Shown piece after piece: positions 25,369 through 33,897 of a stretch of 60,689 nucleotides of DNA. Positions within the stretch are counted from its first letter, which is position 1; the number at the start of each line of letters is the position of its first letter. The DNA comes from an uncultured Subdoligranulum sp. (GTDB taxonomy: Bacteria; Bacillota_A; Clostridia; Oscillospirales; Ruminococcaceae): positions 1-60,689 of the forward strand of contig NZ_CALADU010000273.1 of assembly GCF_937890665.1 (NCBI RefSeq). The letters are read 5' to 3'. The notes under the pieces were generated by a model, which did no database searches, was not told the origin of the DNA, and worked only from the letters and a program-made list of their open reading frames with translations. The position numbers and the translations under genes were made by a program.

Positions 25369-27975
25369 TTATTCTTGCAAAAACTCTCGGATCTCTTTTT
25401 CCACGGCGGCTACTTCCTCGGCAAAGGCCCGGGCCGACACCCGCAGCGCACCGTGACCCAGCACGATGACCTGTTCGGCACCGTCGCTGCTCACCACCCG
25501 GGTGCGGCGTTCCTTGGCCAGTTCGTGGGTGGCCCGCTCGATGTACATATCGGCGGTTTCGGCTTCTTTGGTGTAGACTACGTATAGGTTGTGGAATTTT
25601 TCCACCTCACGTACGCCGCCCCGCACCTTGTAGGCGTCAAAGACCAAAATGGGCACGCACCGTTTATAGCCGGCATAGTTGCACAAAATATCCATCAGAC
25701 GGCGTCGGGCTGCATCCAGATTGCTCTCGGCAATTCGGCGCAGATCGTCCCACGCAAAAATGACGTTGTAGCCGTCCACCAGCAGGTAGTCCGGCCCGGT
25801 GGGCTGGGGCTTGGCGGGGGCCTGCGTACTGGCAGGGGTTGTATGCAGCGCTGCCCGGGCTGCCTTTTTGGCGTCGGTGCCGTTTTCGCCCCGGTGTTTG
25901 ATCTTCCCGTAGGTGCGCTCAAAGATAGCCAGCAGTTCCTTGTCCTGTTCCAGCGTGCCGCGGTAGGCGTCGGCACGGCGCCGCCGCGCGCCGGCATCCG
26001 CTTCTTCGTCTGTGGGCTGTCCTGCCGGTGCCAGCCGACGGGCCAGCCCGCTGTCCACATGGGCTTTGGCGGGAACCTCGTCCCATTTGACCACATACCC
26101 GGCTCCGTGGGAACAAAATACCGAATCGGCGGGGTTTTCCAGATCGCCGTCGGCGTCATACGCCGCAGCGGTCATGACTTCCTCGGCGTTGTGGCACGCT
26201 TCGTACCCGGCGGGCAGTACGGACCAGCGGCCTAGCCCGTGGGTGTAGGCGGCAATCTCTCGGGCGTAGCCCCGGGCGGTGGCCACCGGCAGCCGTCCGG
26301 TCAAGCGGGCGGTATCGCCCAGTGTTTCGGGCGGGTCAAAGCTGCCGCACATCCGCTGGATGTCCGCCATGGCCCGGCCGATGGCTTCGGCGGGAACTTC
26401 CAAGGTGAAAGCATACCACGGTTCCAGCAACTGCACGGCGTTTTGCCGCTGGGCCATTCGCAGCCCCTGCCGCACCGCCCGGTAGGTGGCTTGCCGGAAA
26501 TCTCCGCCTTCGGTGTGCTTCAGGTGCGCACGGCCTGCCACCAAGGTGATCTGTACATCGGTCAGGGGCGCGCCGATGAGCACCCCGGGATGGGTGCGCT
26601 CTGCCAGATGGGTCAGCACTAACCGCTGCCAGTTTTCTGCCAGCGTGTCGGGTGGGCAGTCCGCTGCCAACTGTACACCGCTGCCCCGAGGCCCCGACTC
26701 CAGCAGCAGGTGTACCTCGGCATAGTGGCGCAAAGGCTCGTAATGTCCGATGCCCTCCACCGCTGCCGTGATGGTTTCTTTGTATAAAATGCCGCCCTCT
26801 TGGAAGGTGACCTTCAACTCAAACCGGCTTTGCAGCAAGGTCTGCAAAATTTCTAGTTGAACTTCGCCCATCAGCTGGACGTGGACCTCGGCCAAGTCGT
26901 CCCGCCATGCCACATGCAGCTGGGGATCTTCATCCTCCAAGGTGCGCAGCGCCCGCAGTAAGGTGTGGGGGTCGGCGTCGGCGCAATCCGCCCGGTAGTT
27001 CAGCACCGGCTCCAACAGCGGTGCCTCGGCGTCAGCCTCGGCGCCCAGCCCTTGCCCGGGGCGGGTGGCTGCCGGGCCGGCTACCGCCACGACCATGCCG
27101 GGCAGTGCCGTGCTGACCAACCGAAACTTACTGCCGTTGTACAACCGTAAAGCGTCGGCTTTTTCGCCGCCGGGCAGTACGGCTTTCACCGGCAGCTCGC
27201 CGCCTGTTACCTTCAGCCAGCTCAGCCGGGTACCGGCGTCGTCCTGACTGATTTTGAAGACCCGGGCGCCAAATTCCGGCCAAACCGGCGGCATGCGGGT
27301 CAAGGTCTGCAAGGCTTGCAGCAGCCGGTCCAGACCTTCCAGCCGCAGCGCCGCACCGAAAAAGCAGGGGAATACCTGCCGTCTGGCAATGGCGGTTACC
27401 ACTGTGTCGGGGTGGGGCGTGCCTTCGGCCAGCACTTCTTCCATCAGCGGCTCGCTGCACAGCGCCAAGGCTTCGGAGTCCGGCGTGGTAGTGAAATCCA
27501 CGCACCCGTCCCCGAAGCGGCCCCGCAGCTCCCGCAGACGTACCGCGGCATCGGCGCCGGGCAGATCCATCTTATTGACAAAGACCAAGGTGGGGACCCG
27601 GTACCGGGCCAGCAGTTTCCACAGCGTTTCGGTATGGGCCTGCACACCGTCGGTGCCGCTGATGACCAGAACCGCATAGTCCAGCACCTGAAGGGCACGC
27701 TCCGCTTCGGCAGAAAAATCCACGTGGCCCGGCGTGTCCAGCAGGGTCAACTCGGTTTCCTCGGCGCCGTCGGCGGCAGGCAGTGCCAACACGGCCTGCT
27801 TGGCAAAGATCGTGATGCCCCGGGCCCGTTCCTGCGCGTCGGTGTCCAGAAATGCGTCCCGGTGATCTACCCGTCCTAACTTGCGCAGGACCCCCGCGCG
27901 GTACAGCAATCCTTCGGCCAGTGTTGTTTTGCCGCTGTCCACATGGGCCAGCAGCCCCACCACCAATCGTTTCAT
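25369..27975 (-). CDS. TetM/EF-G-like ribosomal GTPase fused to Rae1/YacP-type NYN ribonuclease domain
   Basis: 868 residues. Residues 1-640 are a translational GTPase of the TetM/TetO type: P-loop GLLAHVDSGKTTL (7-19), DTPGHVDF (80-87), NKMD (134-137), then domains II-V with SFDPPETLGDTARLTGRLPV at 545-564. The tip loop that in TetM reads SPV and displaces tetracycline is here AHLKHTEGGDFR, so drug resistance is doubtful. After a charged linker (650-725), residues 728-868 are a PIN-like NYN domain close to Bacillus Rae1: LLVDGYN (D734), VFDAYKV (D780), ETADMYIE (D809), SSDGAEQ (D831). Rae1 cuts mRNA in the ribosomal A site. The fusion suggests a GTPase that delivers a nuclease to stalled ribosomes. 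AAAGGGG precedes the ATG. Confidence 0.9.
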   Translation of the reverse strand: MKRLVVGLLAHVDSGKTTLAEGLLYRAGVLRKLGRVDHRDAFLDTDAQERARGITIFAKQAVLALPAADGAEETELTLLDTPGHVDFSAEAERALQVLDYAVLVISGTDGVQAHTETLWKLLARYRVPTLVFVNKMDLPGADAAVRLRELRGRFGDGCVDFTTTPDSEALALCSEPLMEEVLAEGTPHPDTVVTAIARRQVFPCFFGAALRLEGLDRLLQALQTLTRMPPVWPEFGARVFKISQDDAGTRLSWLKVTGGELPVKAVLPGGEKADALRLYNGSKFRLVSTALPGMVVAVAGPAATRPGQGLGAEADAEAPLLEPVLNYRADCADADPHTLLRALRTLEDEDPQLHVAWRDDLAEVHVQLMGEVQLEILQTLLQSRFELKVTFQEGGILYKETITAAVEGIGHYEPLRHYAEVHLLLESGPRGSGVQLAADCPPDTLAENWQRLVLTHLAERTHPGVLIGAPLTDVQITLVAGRAHLKHTEGGDFRQATYRAVRQGLRMAQRQNAVQLLEPWYAFTLEVPAEAIGRAMADIQRMCGSFDPPETLGDTARLTGRLPVATARGYAREIAAYTHGLGRWSVLPAGYEACHNAEEVMTAAAYDADGDLENPADSVFCSHGAGYVVKWDEVPAKAHVDSGLARRLAPAGQPTDEEADAGARRRRADAYRGTLEQDKELLAIFERTYGKIKHRGENGTDAKKAARAALHTTPASTQAPAKPQPTGPDYLLVDGYNVIFAWDDLRRIAESNLDAARRRLMDILCNYAGYKRCVPILVFDAYKVRGGVREVEKFHNLYVVYTKEAETADMYIERATHELAKERRTRVVSSDGAEQVIVLGHGALRVSARAFAEEVAAVEKEIREFLQE

Positions 27976-28080
27976 AGCGATTCCCCTTTGTGCATAGTGC
28001 TATTATTGTACCTTTTTTACAGTCGATTGTACAGGGCGGTTGTACATTTCAGAAAAATAATAATAAATCTTAAAAAGGTC

Positions 28081-28108
28081 TTTACAAAGTAAAATAGTAT
28101 GATATAAT
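28081..28108 (+). promoter_or_regulatory. Promoter of the superoxide reductase-rubredoxin genes
   Basis: TTTACA (28081-28086), 16 bases, TATAAT (28103-28108). The leader carries a small hairpin (GGACCG/CGGTCC, 28123-28141) before the ribosome site AAGGAGG. The region just upstream, shared with the divergent GTPase gene, has TTGTAC repeated at about 28006, 28028 and 28041. Confidence 0.7.
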
Positions 28109-28192
28109 AAAAATAAAGCCATGGACCGGGGAGCACGGTCCGATGAGAAACAATCTTATTCTTTTGACAAAGCAAACCCAAGGAGGCAAGCT

Positions 28193-28567
28193 ATGGAATT
28201 GAAATATTTTATCTGTGAACACTGCGGCAATATCATCACCATGGTAGAGGACAAGGGCGTGCCCGTCTTCTGCTGCGGCCAGAAGATGACCCCGCTGGTG
28301 GCCGGTACGGTGGAAGCCGCCCACGAGAAGCATATTCCCGTCTACACGGTGGAAAACGGCGTAGTCCATGTGACCGTGGGCAGCGTGGAGCATCCCATGC
28401 AGGATGCCCACTACATCCAGTGGATCTCGGTGCAGACCAAGCAGGGCAGTCAGATCAAGCATCTGAAGCCCGGTGAGGCCCCCAAGGCCGATTTTGCCCT
28501 GACGGCTGGTGACGAGGTTGTGGCGGTGTATGCTTACTGCAACCTGCACGGTCTGTGGAAGGCCTGA
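28193..28567 (+). CDS. dfx: Desulfoferrodoxin (2Fe superoxide reductase)
   Basis: A 124-residue cytoplasmic iron protein that reduces superoxide to peroxide. The N-terminal desulforedoxin centre uses C8, C11, C27 and C28 (CEHCGN, FCCGQ). The catalytic square-pyramidal iron site uses H47 (AHEKHIP), H67 and H73 (VEHPMQDAHYIQW), C116 and H119 (CNLHGLW), with the lid Glu-Lys at 45-46. The start is ATG 28193 after AAGGAGGCAAGCT. Rubredoxin, its electron donor in many anaerobes, is encoded 47 bases downstream. This marks a strict anaerobe. Confidence 0.97.
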   Translation: MELKYFICEHCGNIITMVEDKGVPVFCCGQKMTPLVAGTVEAAHEKHIPVYTVENGVVHVTVGSVEHPMQDAHYIQWISVQTKQGSQIKHLKPGEAPKADFALTAGDEVVAVYAYCNLHGLWKA

Positions 28568-28614
28568 TCTCTTTGTTTACACAGTTTACCAAATTATAAA
28601 AGGAGCGTTTTACT

Positions 28615-28770
28615 ATGAAGAAGTATGTTTGCCCTTGTGGCTATGAGTATGATCCCGCGGTGGGCGATCCCGATAACGGCATTGCGCCCGGCACCGCTTG
28701 GGAGGATGTGCCCGCTGATTGGGTCTGCCCGGTCTGCGGTCTGGGCAAGGATTCCTTCACCGAGGAATAA
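28615..28770 (+). CDS. Rubredoxin with shortened first iron knuckle
   Basis: 51 residues, an FeS4 electron carrier: [20 protein letters not shown], then the family phrase [22 protein letters not shown] and a short acidic tail. The second knuckle is the normal C-x2-C, but the first is C6-x-C8, one residue shorter than the usual C-x2-C. AAAGGAGCG precedes the ATG. It is likely co-transcribed with dfx and would pass electrons to it; a terminator follows. Confidence 0.93.
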   Translation: MKKYVCPCGYEYDPAVGDPDNGIAPGTAWEDVPADWVCPVCGLGKDSFTEE

Positions 28771-28781
28771 AACAGAATACA

Positions 28782-28816
28782 AACCGGGGCACCCCACTGG
28801 GGTGCCCCGGTTTTTT
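28782..28816. terminator. Intrinsic terminator after rubredoxin
   Basis: AACCGGGGCACCCC-ACT-GGGGTGCCCCGGTTTTTT: a 14-base perfect stem with a T6 run, serving rubredoxin on +. It is probably also used by the converging glycosyltransferase gene on -. Confidence 0.92.
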
Positions 28817-28821
28817 ACGTT

Positions 28822-29571
28822 TTAATGGCGCAAAACCCACCAAAGGAACTTGGTGTTGGTGACAAAATAGCGTTTGAAAAGCCGCTTGGGATCCTGCTGC
28901 AGGCGATACAGCCATTCCAAATTGCAGCGCTGCATCCACTGGGGGGCGCGGCGAATGTTGCCGGCCTCATAGTCAAAGGCGGCGCCCACGCCCAGCATCA
29001 ACGCATGCACGGCGCCCCGGTGTTGTGCCATCCACCGTTCCTGTTTGGGGGCGCCCAACCCGACCCAGACAAAATCGGGATGGGCTTCATTGATACGGGC
29101 TACCGCTTGTGCATCTTCCTCCGGTGTCAGGGGGCGAAAGGGGGGCGACTCCATCCCAACGACCACGGCGTCAGGATAGCTTTGGGAGATCTTTTCCCGC
29201 AGCAGTGTCAGCGTTTCGGGGGTGGACCCGTAAAAATAGTGGCGGTATGGTGTGTGGGCGCGCTCCCGCAGCAGATGCTGCATCAAGTCGGGACCGGTCA
29301 CGCGGGCTGCATCGGCATAGCCTTTGCGGCGGCTGTATTGGGACAAGGGACCGCCGTCGGGCAAAGCCAGTACGGCACCGTTCTGAATCGCACGGTATTC
29401 GGGATCCTCGTGGGCGGTGACAGTGGTGTGTACATTGGCCACGCAGATGTATTCGCCCCGCCAAAGGTCCAGATTCTTCTCAATCTGGCGCACGGTTTTG
29501 TCCATGTCGGTCACCGCGATCTGCACGCCCATAATGTCGCAGACCGGAGTAGCCTCTTGCCTTTCCTGCAA
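28822..29571 (-). CDS. WecG/TagA/CpsF family glycosyltransferase
   Basis: A 249-residue cytoplasmic or membrane-associated enzyme that transfers N-acetylmannosamine(uronate)-type sugars to a lipid carrier in wall or capsule polymer synthesis. Family landmarks are YICVANVHTTVTAHEDPEYR, ALPDGGPLSQYSR, RVTGPDLMQHL, VWVGLGAPKQERWM and LMLGVGAAFDYEAGNIRRAP. The start is TTG 29571 with AAGGAGG 8 bases upstream. It stands alone, not within a polysaccharide cluster. Acceptor and donor cannot be told. Confidence 0.93.
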   Translation of the reverse strand: MQERQEATPVCDIMGVQIAVTDMDKTVRQIEKNLDLWRGEYICVANVHTTVTAHEDPEYRAIQNGAVLALPDGGPLSQYSRRKGYADAARVTGPDLMQHLLRERAHTPYRHYFYGSTPETLTLLREKISQSYPDAVVVGMESPPFRPLTPEEDAQAVARINEAHPDFVWVGLGAPKQERWMAQHRGAVHALMLGVGAAFDYEAGNIRRAPQWMQRCNLEWLYRLQQDPKRLFKRYFVTNTKFLWWVLRH

Positions 29572-29757
29572 TGGTGCCGCCCTCCTTTCCCAGAATTGTA
29601 CAGTACTTTATCATACCACTTTTAAACAAAAGAAGCAATACCACCCGGCGCGGGCGCTTGCTGGGCGCTGCATATCGGCCTGTCAGGCTCCTTGGTACAT
29701 ACAGGCACGCTGCCTCGCAAAAAGCGAAGAGGTGCTTTGGCCGGAACAGGTGGTGTG

Positions 29758-29791
29758 AAAAAAGCCGCATCCCGAAATAGGGGAAACGGCC
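29758..29791 (-). terminator. Intrinsic terminator after the KdpE-like gene
   Basis: On the - strand GCCG-TTT-CCC...GGG-ATG-CGGC forms a stem with a 3x3 internal loop, followed by TTTTTT (29758-29763). It lies just after the response regulator stop. Confidence 0.65.
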
Positions 29792-29799
29792 GTCTTTCT

Positions 29800-30492
29800 T
29801 TATTCAATTTTCATCATGCGGTAGCCCACACCGATGTGCGTTTGGATATACTTGGGGGAACCGGGGGCGGATTCCAGCTTTTTGCGCAGGGTCGCCATAA
29901 AGACCCGCAGCGAAGCCACGTCATTCTCCCACGAAGTGCCCCACACCTTTTGGGTGATGTAGGTATGGGTCAGCACCTTGCCGCAGTTGTGGGCCATCAG
30001 GCAGAGCAGCTTGTATTCGATGGGGGTCAAGTGCAGTTCCTGCCCGTTCAAAAACGCACATCCGGCGGCAAAGTCGATGGTCAGTTGCCCGTTGGTGAAT
30101 ACCGGACTGCCGCCGCTGTGCATAGTAGCCAGCCGGCGCTGGGTCACCCGCAGTCGGGCCAGCAGCTCCTCCACCGAGAAAGGCTTGGTCAGGTAGTCGT
30201 CGGCGCCGGAATCCAGCGCTTCGATCTTGTCGGAATCCTCGCTGCGGGCGCTGATGACGATGATGGGCAGGTCCGACCAACTGCGCACCCGGCGAATGAC
30301 TTCCACGCCGTCTAAATCGGGCAGGCCCAGATCCAGCAGCATAATGTCGGGGTTGCTGGTGGCGGCTTGCCGCAGCGCAGCTTCGCCGCAGTCTGCCACG
30401 GTGTAGCGGTAGTCGTGGGCTTTCAGGGCGGTGGTCATCAGGTTGCGGATGGGTGCGTCATCCTCCACAATGAGGATCAACGGTTTATTCAT
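29800..30492 (-). CDS. KdpE-like response regulator
   Basis: A 230-residue OmpR-type regulator. The receiver has VEDDAPIR, LLDLGLPDLDG (phospho-Asp) and LTKPFSVEELLARL. The winged helix has LTPIEYKLLCLMAHNCGKVL and the KdpE-like SWENDVASLRVFMATLRKKL. It overlaps the end of the KdpD-like kinase gene by 8 bases, and trkA and trkH lie next, so it probably controls potassium uptake. The kinase frame is broken in this sequence, which may leave the regulator without its partner. Confidence 0.93.
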   Translation of the reverse strand: MNKPLILIVEDDAPIRNLMTTALKAHDYRYTVADCGEAALRQAATSNPDIMLLDLGLPDLDGVEVIRRVRSWSDLPIIVISARSEDSDKIEALDSGADDYLTKPFSVEELLARLRVTQRRLATMHSGGSPVFTNGQLTIDFAAGCAFLNGQELHLTPIEYKLLCLMAHNCGKVLTHTYITQKVWGTSWENDVASLRVFMATLRKKLESAPGSPKYIQTHIGVGYRMMKIE

Positions 30493-31592
30493 GCAGTGTT
30501 ACCTCCCCCAGCGGCACGGTAAAGGTGAAAACACAGCCGTGCGGTATGTTGTCGGTCAGGGTGATGGTGCCGCCGTGGGCATCCACAATGGTCTTGCAGA
30601 GTGCCAACCCCAGACCCAGACTGCGGCGGCTGTCCGCCACGGTGTGCTCGCCGGTGTAGAACATATCAAACACATGGGACTGAAGCTGCGGCGGAATACC
30701 GGGACCGTTGTCGGTCACCGACAGGGCGGCAAAGCCATCCTGCTGCCGGGCCGCCACTGTGATGGTAGAGCCGGCGGGGGTGTATTTCACAGCGTTGTCC
30801 ACCAGATTGATGAGCACCTGTACAATGAGGCGGGCGTCCATGCGGGCTAATTAATAACAGCTCGTCGGGCAGGTCCACCTGAATGGTGTGTTCGCTGCTC
30901 TTGCGATTGGCGTGCCGCAGCGCCTCCTCGATGACCTCTCCCACCAGTTCGGTGGAAAGGCGCAGGTTCATGCGTCCATCCTCAATGCGGGTGATGGAGA
31001 GCAGATTCTCCACCAGATTGATCAGCCAAAAGGAATCATCGTAGATGTCCAGGAAAATCTGATGCCGGGCTTCGTCGTCCAGCTTGGCGTCATTGGCCAG
31101 CAAATTGGCCGCATTACCTGAGATGGAAGTCAGCGGCGTGCGCAGATCGTGAGAGATGGCTCGCAGCAGATCGGCCCGCAGTTGCTCATTCTTGGCCAGC
31201 AGGGCGGCGCGCTCCTTCTCCTCGATATTGCGGATGTTCTGGATGGCCAGCGTCACCGTAACGATGGAAACGATGAGCATGATGGCGATGGTAATGGGGT
31301 ACCCTTTTTCGTAGGCGTGCAGGGTCAGTCGTGGTTCGGTGAAGAAAAAGTTGAAGAGCAGGACGCTGACCACCGAGCTGAGCACCCCGCAGAAATAACT
31401 CTTGGTGAACAGCGAGGTGAGCAGCGCCCCCAAGATGTACACCGAGATGATATTGGCTTTGGTAAAGGCAAATTGCCAAAAAACGTTGCCGATGACCGTT
31501 GCTGCCGTTAGGATCAGTAAGGTCACCAAAAGATCTTGCCACCGGGGCACAATTTGTGCCCGCAGATCATGGGATGGTTGGTGCCGTGCCAT
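30485..31592 (-). pseudogene. KdpD-like sensor histidine kinase, frameshifted
   Basis: Two overlapping frames make one kinase. From ATG 31592 (GGAGGCGG upstream) come a DUF4118 membrane domain (four helices, with FNFFFTEPRLTL) and the H-box AISHDLRTPLTSISGNAANLL. The frame then breaks near 30845-30860, at LPDELLLISP. From about 30841 the other frame resumes exactly at MDARLIVQVLINLVDNAVKY, then the ATPase with DNGPGIP and LGLGLALCKTIVDAHGG. One extra base explains the break. The KdpD N-terminal cytoplasmic sensor domain is absent, as in short KdpD relatives. It may be real inactivation or a sequencing error. Confidence 0.82.
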
Positions 31593-31711
31593 GCATATAC
31601 CGCCTCCTGCTGACGGCGGCTGCGCAGCACAAAGGCATCCAGCCGGGAGCAAACCCCCCAGCCGAATCCACCCGCCGCCAGCATGCAGATCGCCAGCACG
31701 ATGTCTTTCAC
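31523..31711 (-). CDS. Possible small membrane protein between trkA and the kinase
   Basis: 62 residues from GTG 31711 with AGAAGGCGG upstream: MKDIVLAICMLAAGGFGWGV, giving one membrane helix, then a basic region. It overlaps the kinase start by 70 bases in another frame. Spacing to trkA (20 bases) and the ribosome site support translation; no family is recognised. Much of its second half may simply be read-through of kinase coding sequence. Confidence 0.4.
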   Translation of the reverse strand: MKDIVLAICMLAAGGFGWGVCSRLDAFVLRSRRQQEAVYAWHGTNHPMICGHKLCPGGKIFW

Positions 31712-31730
31712 GGAAACCGCCTTCTTTCGC

Positions 31731-32378
31731 TTACAAATGGAAGCAGCGCTTGATGGAGTGGTATTCTCCCAACACCAGCAGGGTACTGTCGACAGGCAGC
31801 ACCGTGCCGGAGGAGATGTTCACGTCGATGGCGCCGTTGCGCTTGATACCCAGCAAGTTGATGCCGTACTTTTTGCGGATATCGATGTCACCGACCGTCT
31901 TGCCCACCCATCCTTCGGGGGCGGGTACTTCCATAATGGCGTTGTTGGCGTCCAGTTCCACATAATCCACCAGATGGCTGGAACCGTACCGCACCGCTGC
32001 CCATTTGGCTAGCTGCTTTTCGGGGTAAAGGATCTCGTCGGCGCCGTTGCGCAGCAGGAATTTGGCCTGCACGTCCCGCTCGGCCCGGGATACCACCAAC
32101 TGGGCTCCCAGTTCCTTTAACAGAGAGGTGGTTTCCAGCGAACTCTGGAAATCACCGCTGATGGCAACGATGCAGACATCAAAGTTGCGTACGCCCAGCG
32201 CTTTCAGAAACTCGGCGTTGGTGCTGTCGCCGATCTGGGCGTTGGTCACGATGTCCAGTACATCATTGACCCGGTCCTCGTTAGAGTCTACGGCCATGAT
32301 CTGATGGCCCTGTGCGTTGAGCTGTATGGCGATGTGCCGGCCAAAGCGGCCAAGGCCAATCAACAAAAAGGATTTCAT
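31731..32378 (-). CDS. trkA: TrkA/KtrA-type potassium channel regulatory subunit
   Basis: A 215-residue cytoplasmic protein with an RCK_N nucleotide-binding domain (SFLLIGLGRFGRHIA, AVDSNEDRVN, IGDSTNAEFLKALG) and an RCK_C domain (IDIRKKYGINLLGIKRNG, VLPVDSTLLVLGE). It gates the TrkH/KtrB-type channel subunit encoded 19 bases upstream. A single RCK pair, about 215 residues, is the KtrA form rather than the doubled enterobacterial TrkA. The ribosome site before ATG 32378 is GGAAAGGAACC. Confidence 0.93.
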   Translation of the reverse strand: MKSFLLIGLGRFGRHIAIQLNAQGHQIMAVDSNEDRVNDVLDIVTNAQIGDSTNAEFLKALGVRNFDVCIVAISGDFQSSLETTSLLKELGAQLVVSRAERDVQAKFLLRNGADEILYPEKQLAKWAAVRYGSSHLVDYVELDANNAIMEVPAPEGWVGKTVGDIDIRKKYGINLLGIKRNGAIDVNISSGTVLPVDSTLLVLGEYHSIKRCFHL

Positions 32379-32397
32379 AGGATGGTTCCTTTCCCCG

Positions 32398-33754
32398 TCA
32401 GCCGACGGTGATGCGTTCCTGCGGCAGACGGCTGCCCGCTTTGGAGAAGCCGGACAGGGCCGCGTAGATCAAGGTCAAGCCGCCCACGCGGCCAATGAAC
32501 ATCAAAGCGATCAGAATCCCCTGCGACAGCAGACCTAAGGTGGGGGTGAGTCCCAGCGAAAGGCCTACGGTGCCCACAGCGGAGGCGGTTTCAAACAGAC
32601 AGGCGGAGAGAGGCTGTCCCTCTACGGCGCTGATGACGAAGCCGCCGCCCAAAAACAGGGTGATATACAGAAAACAGATGGTGGAAGCGCTGGACACTGC
32701 TTTGCTGTCGATGCGGCGGCCAAAGAAATGCGGTTCCGCTTCCCGGCGAAAGACCGCCAGCGCGTTGGCAAAGAGCACCGCCGCGGTGGTGGTTTTCATA
32801 CCACCGGCGGTGGACCCCGGCGAACCGCCAATGAGCATCAGCAGGATGGTGACGCCCTGTCCCACACCGGTGAGGGCGGTCAGATCGGCGGTGTTGAAAC
32901 CGGCCGTGCGGGGCGTTACCGACTGGAACAGCGACGCCAACAGTCGTTCCCCGGTGGGCAGTGCGGAAAACTCCCCAAAGAAGAACCAGAGCGCCGGTAC
33001 GATGATCAGGAAGGTGGTGGTGGCCAGAATGACCTTGCTCTGCATACGGTAGCGATGGAAGCGCAGCTTGTTGGCCCGGATGTCGTCCCGGGTTAAGAAG
33101 CCGATGCCGCCCACCACGATCAGGGCCATGATGGTCAGGTTGATGATGGGCTCGGCCCGGTAGGAGGTCAGGGAAGGGTAGAGGGCATCGGGGGTACCCA
33201 GCAGATCGAAACCGGCATTGCAGAACGCCGAGACCGAGTGGAAAACTGCCATCCAGATCCCGCGAAGGCCGTAATCCCGGCAGAAGACCGGCATCATGCA
33301 GAAGGCGCCCAACGCCTCGATGCAGAGGGTCGCCTTAATGATAAAGCCGGTCAGCCGAACGATGCCGCCCACTTTGGGGGCGGCGATGGCTTCCTGCATG
33401 GTGCCCCGCTGCATCAGCGAGATCTTGCGCCCCGACAACAGGGAGAAGAAGGCTGCCACTGTGATGACGCCCATACCGCCGATTTGGATCAGGGTCAAAA
33501 TCACGGCCTGCCCGAACCAGGACCAGTGGGTGGCGGTATCCTGCACCACCAGCCCGGTAACGCAGACCGCCGAAGTGGCGGTGAACAATGCTTGCTTAAA
33601 GGGGGGGTACCGTGCCGTCCTGCGCCGCGAAGGGCAGCATCAGCAGCAGGCTGCCACCCAGAATGACCGCTGCAAAGAGCAGAATGATGGTCTGGAAGGT
33701 GGTCAGCCGTGGCGGACGAATGCCTGCCATACACAAAAGCCTCAGTTTATACAT
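32398..33754 (-). pseudogene. TrkH/KtrB-type potassium channel subunit, frameshifted at a G7 run
   Basis: Downstream of a frame break the protein reads LFTATSAVCVTGLVVQDTATHW and continues for about 395 residues as a TrkH/KtrB K+ translocating subunit (four M1-P-M2 repeats). The first about 50 residues, starting MYKLRLLCMAGIRPPRLTTF at ATG 33754 (GAGAGG upstream), are in another frame. They join at GTACCCCCCC, a run of seven (G on +, 33601-33607). Six bases there would restore V-P-P-F-K-Q-A-L-F-T and a normal protein of about 450 residues. It may be a sequencing error, decay, or phase variation. Confidence 0.85.
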
Positions 33755-33850
33755 GGATTTCATCCTCTCATTATAGGTCCGTGGTAGTTAAGAAAGGATA
33801 AATATCCTGCCTGTGATATTAAGACGGTATAAAGATGCCGCGAAGAACAG

Positions 33851-33884
33851 AAAAAAGCCGGATACCGTCGAAACGGTACCCGGC
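33851..33884 (-). terminator. Intrinsic terminator of the AGCS symporter gene
   Basis: On the - strand GCCGGGTACCGT-TTCG-ACGGTATCCGGC (one mismatch) is followed by TTTTTT (33851-33856). It lies 14 bases after the stop. Confidence 0.9.
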
Positions 33885-33897
33885 GCATAGGGTGTTG

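Noticed and set aside
25369..27975. Tetracycline resistance gene carried by the nearby conjugative remnant
   Set aside because: The drug-displacing loop is not conserved, the gene is in the opposite orientation and has its own terminator, and it carries an RNase domain absent from known Tet proteins.
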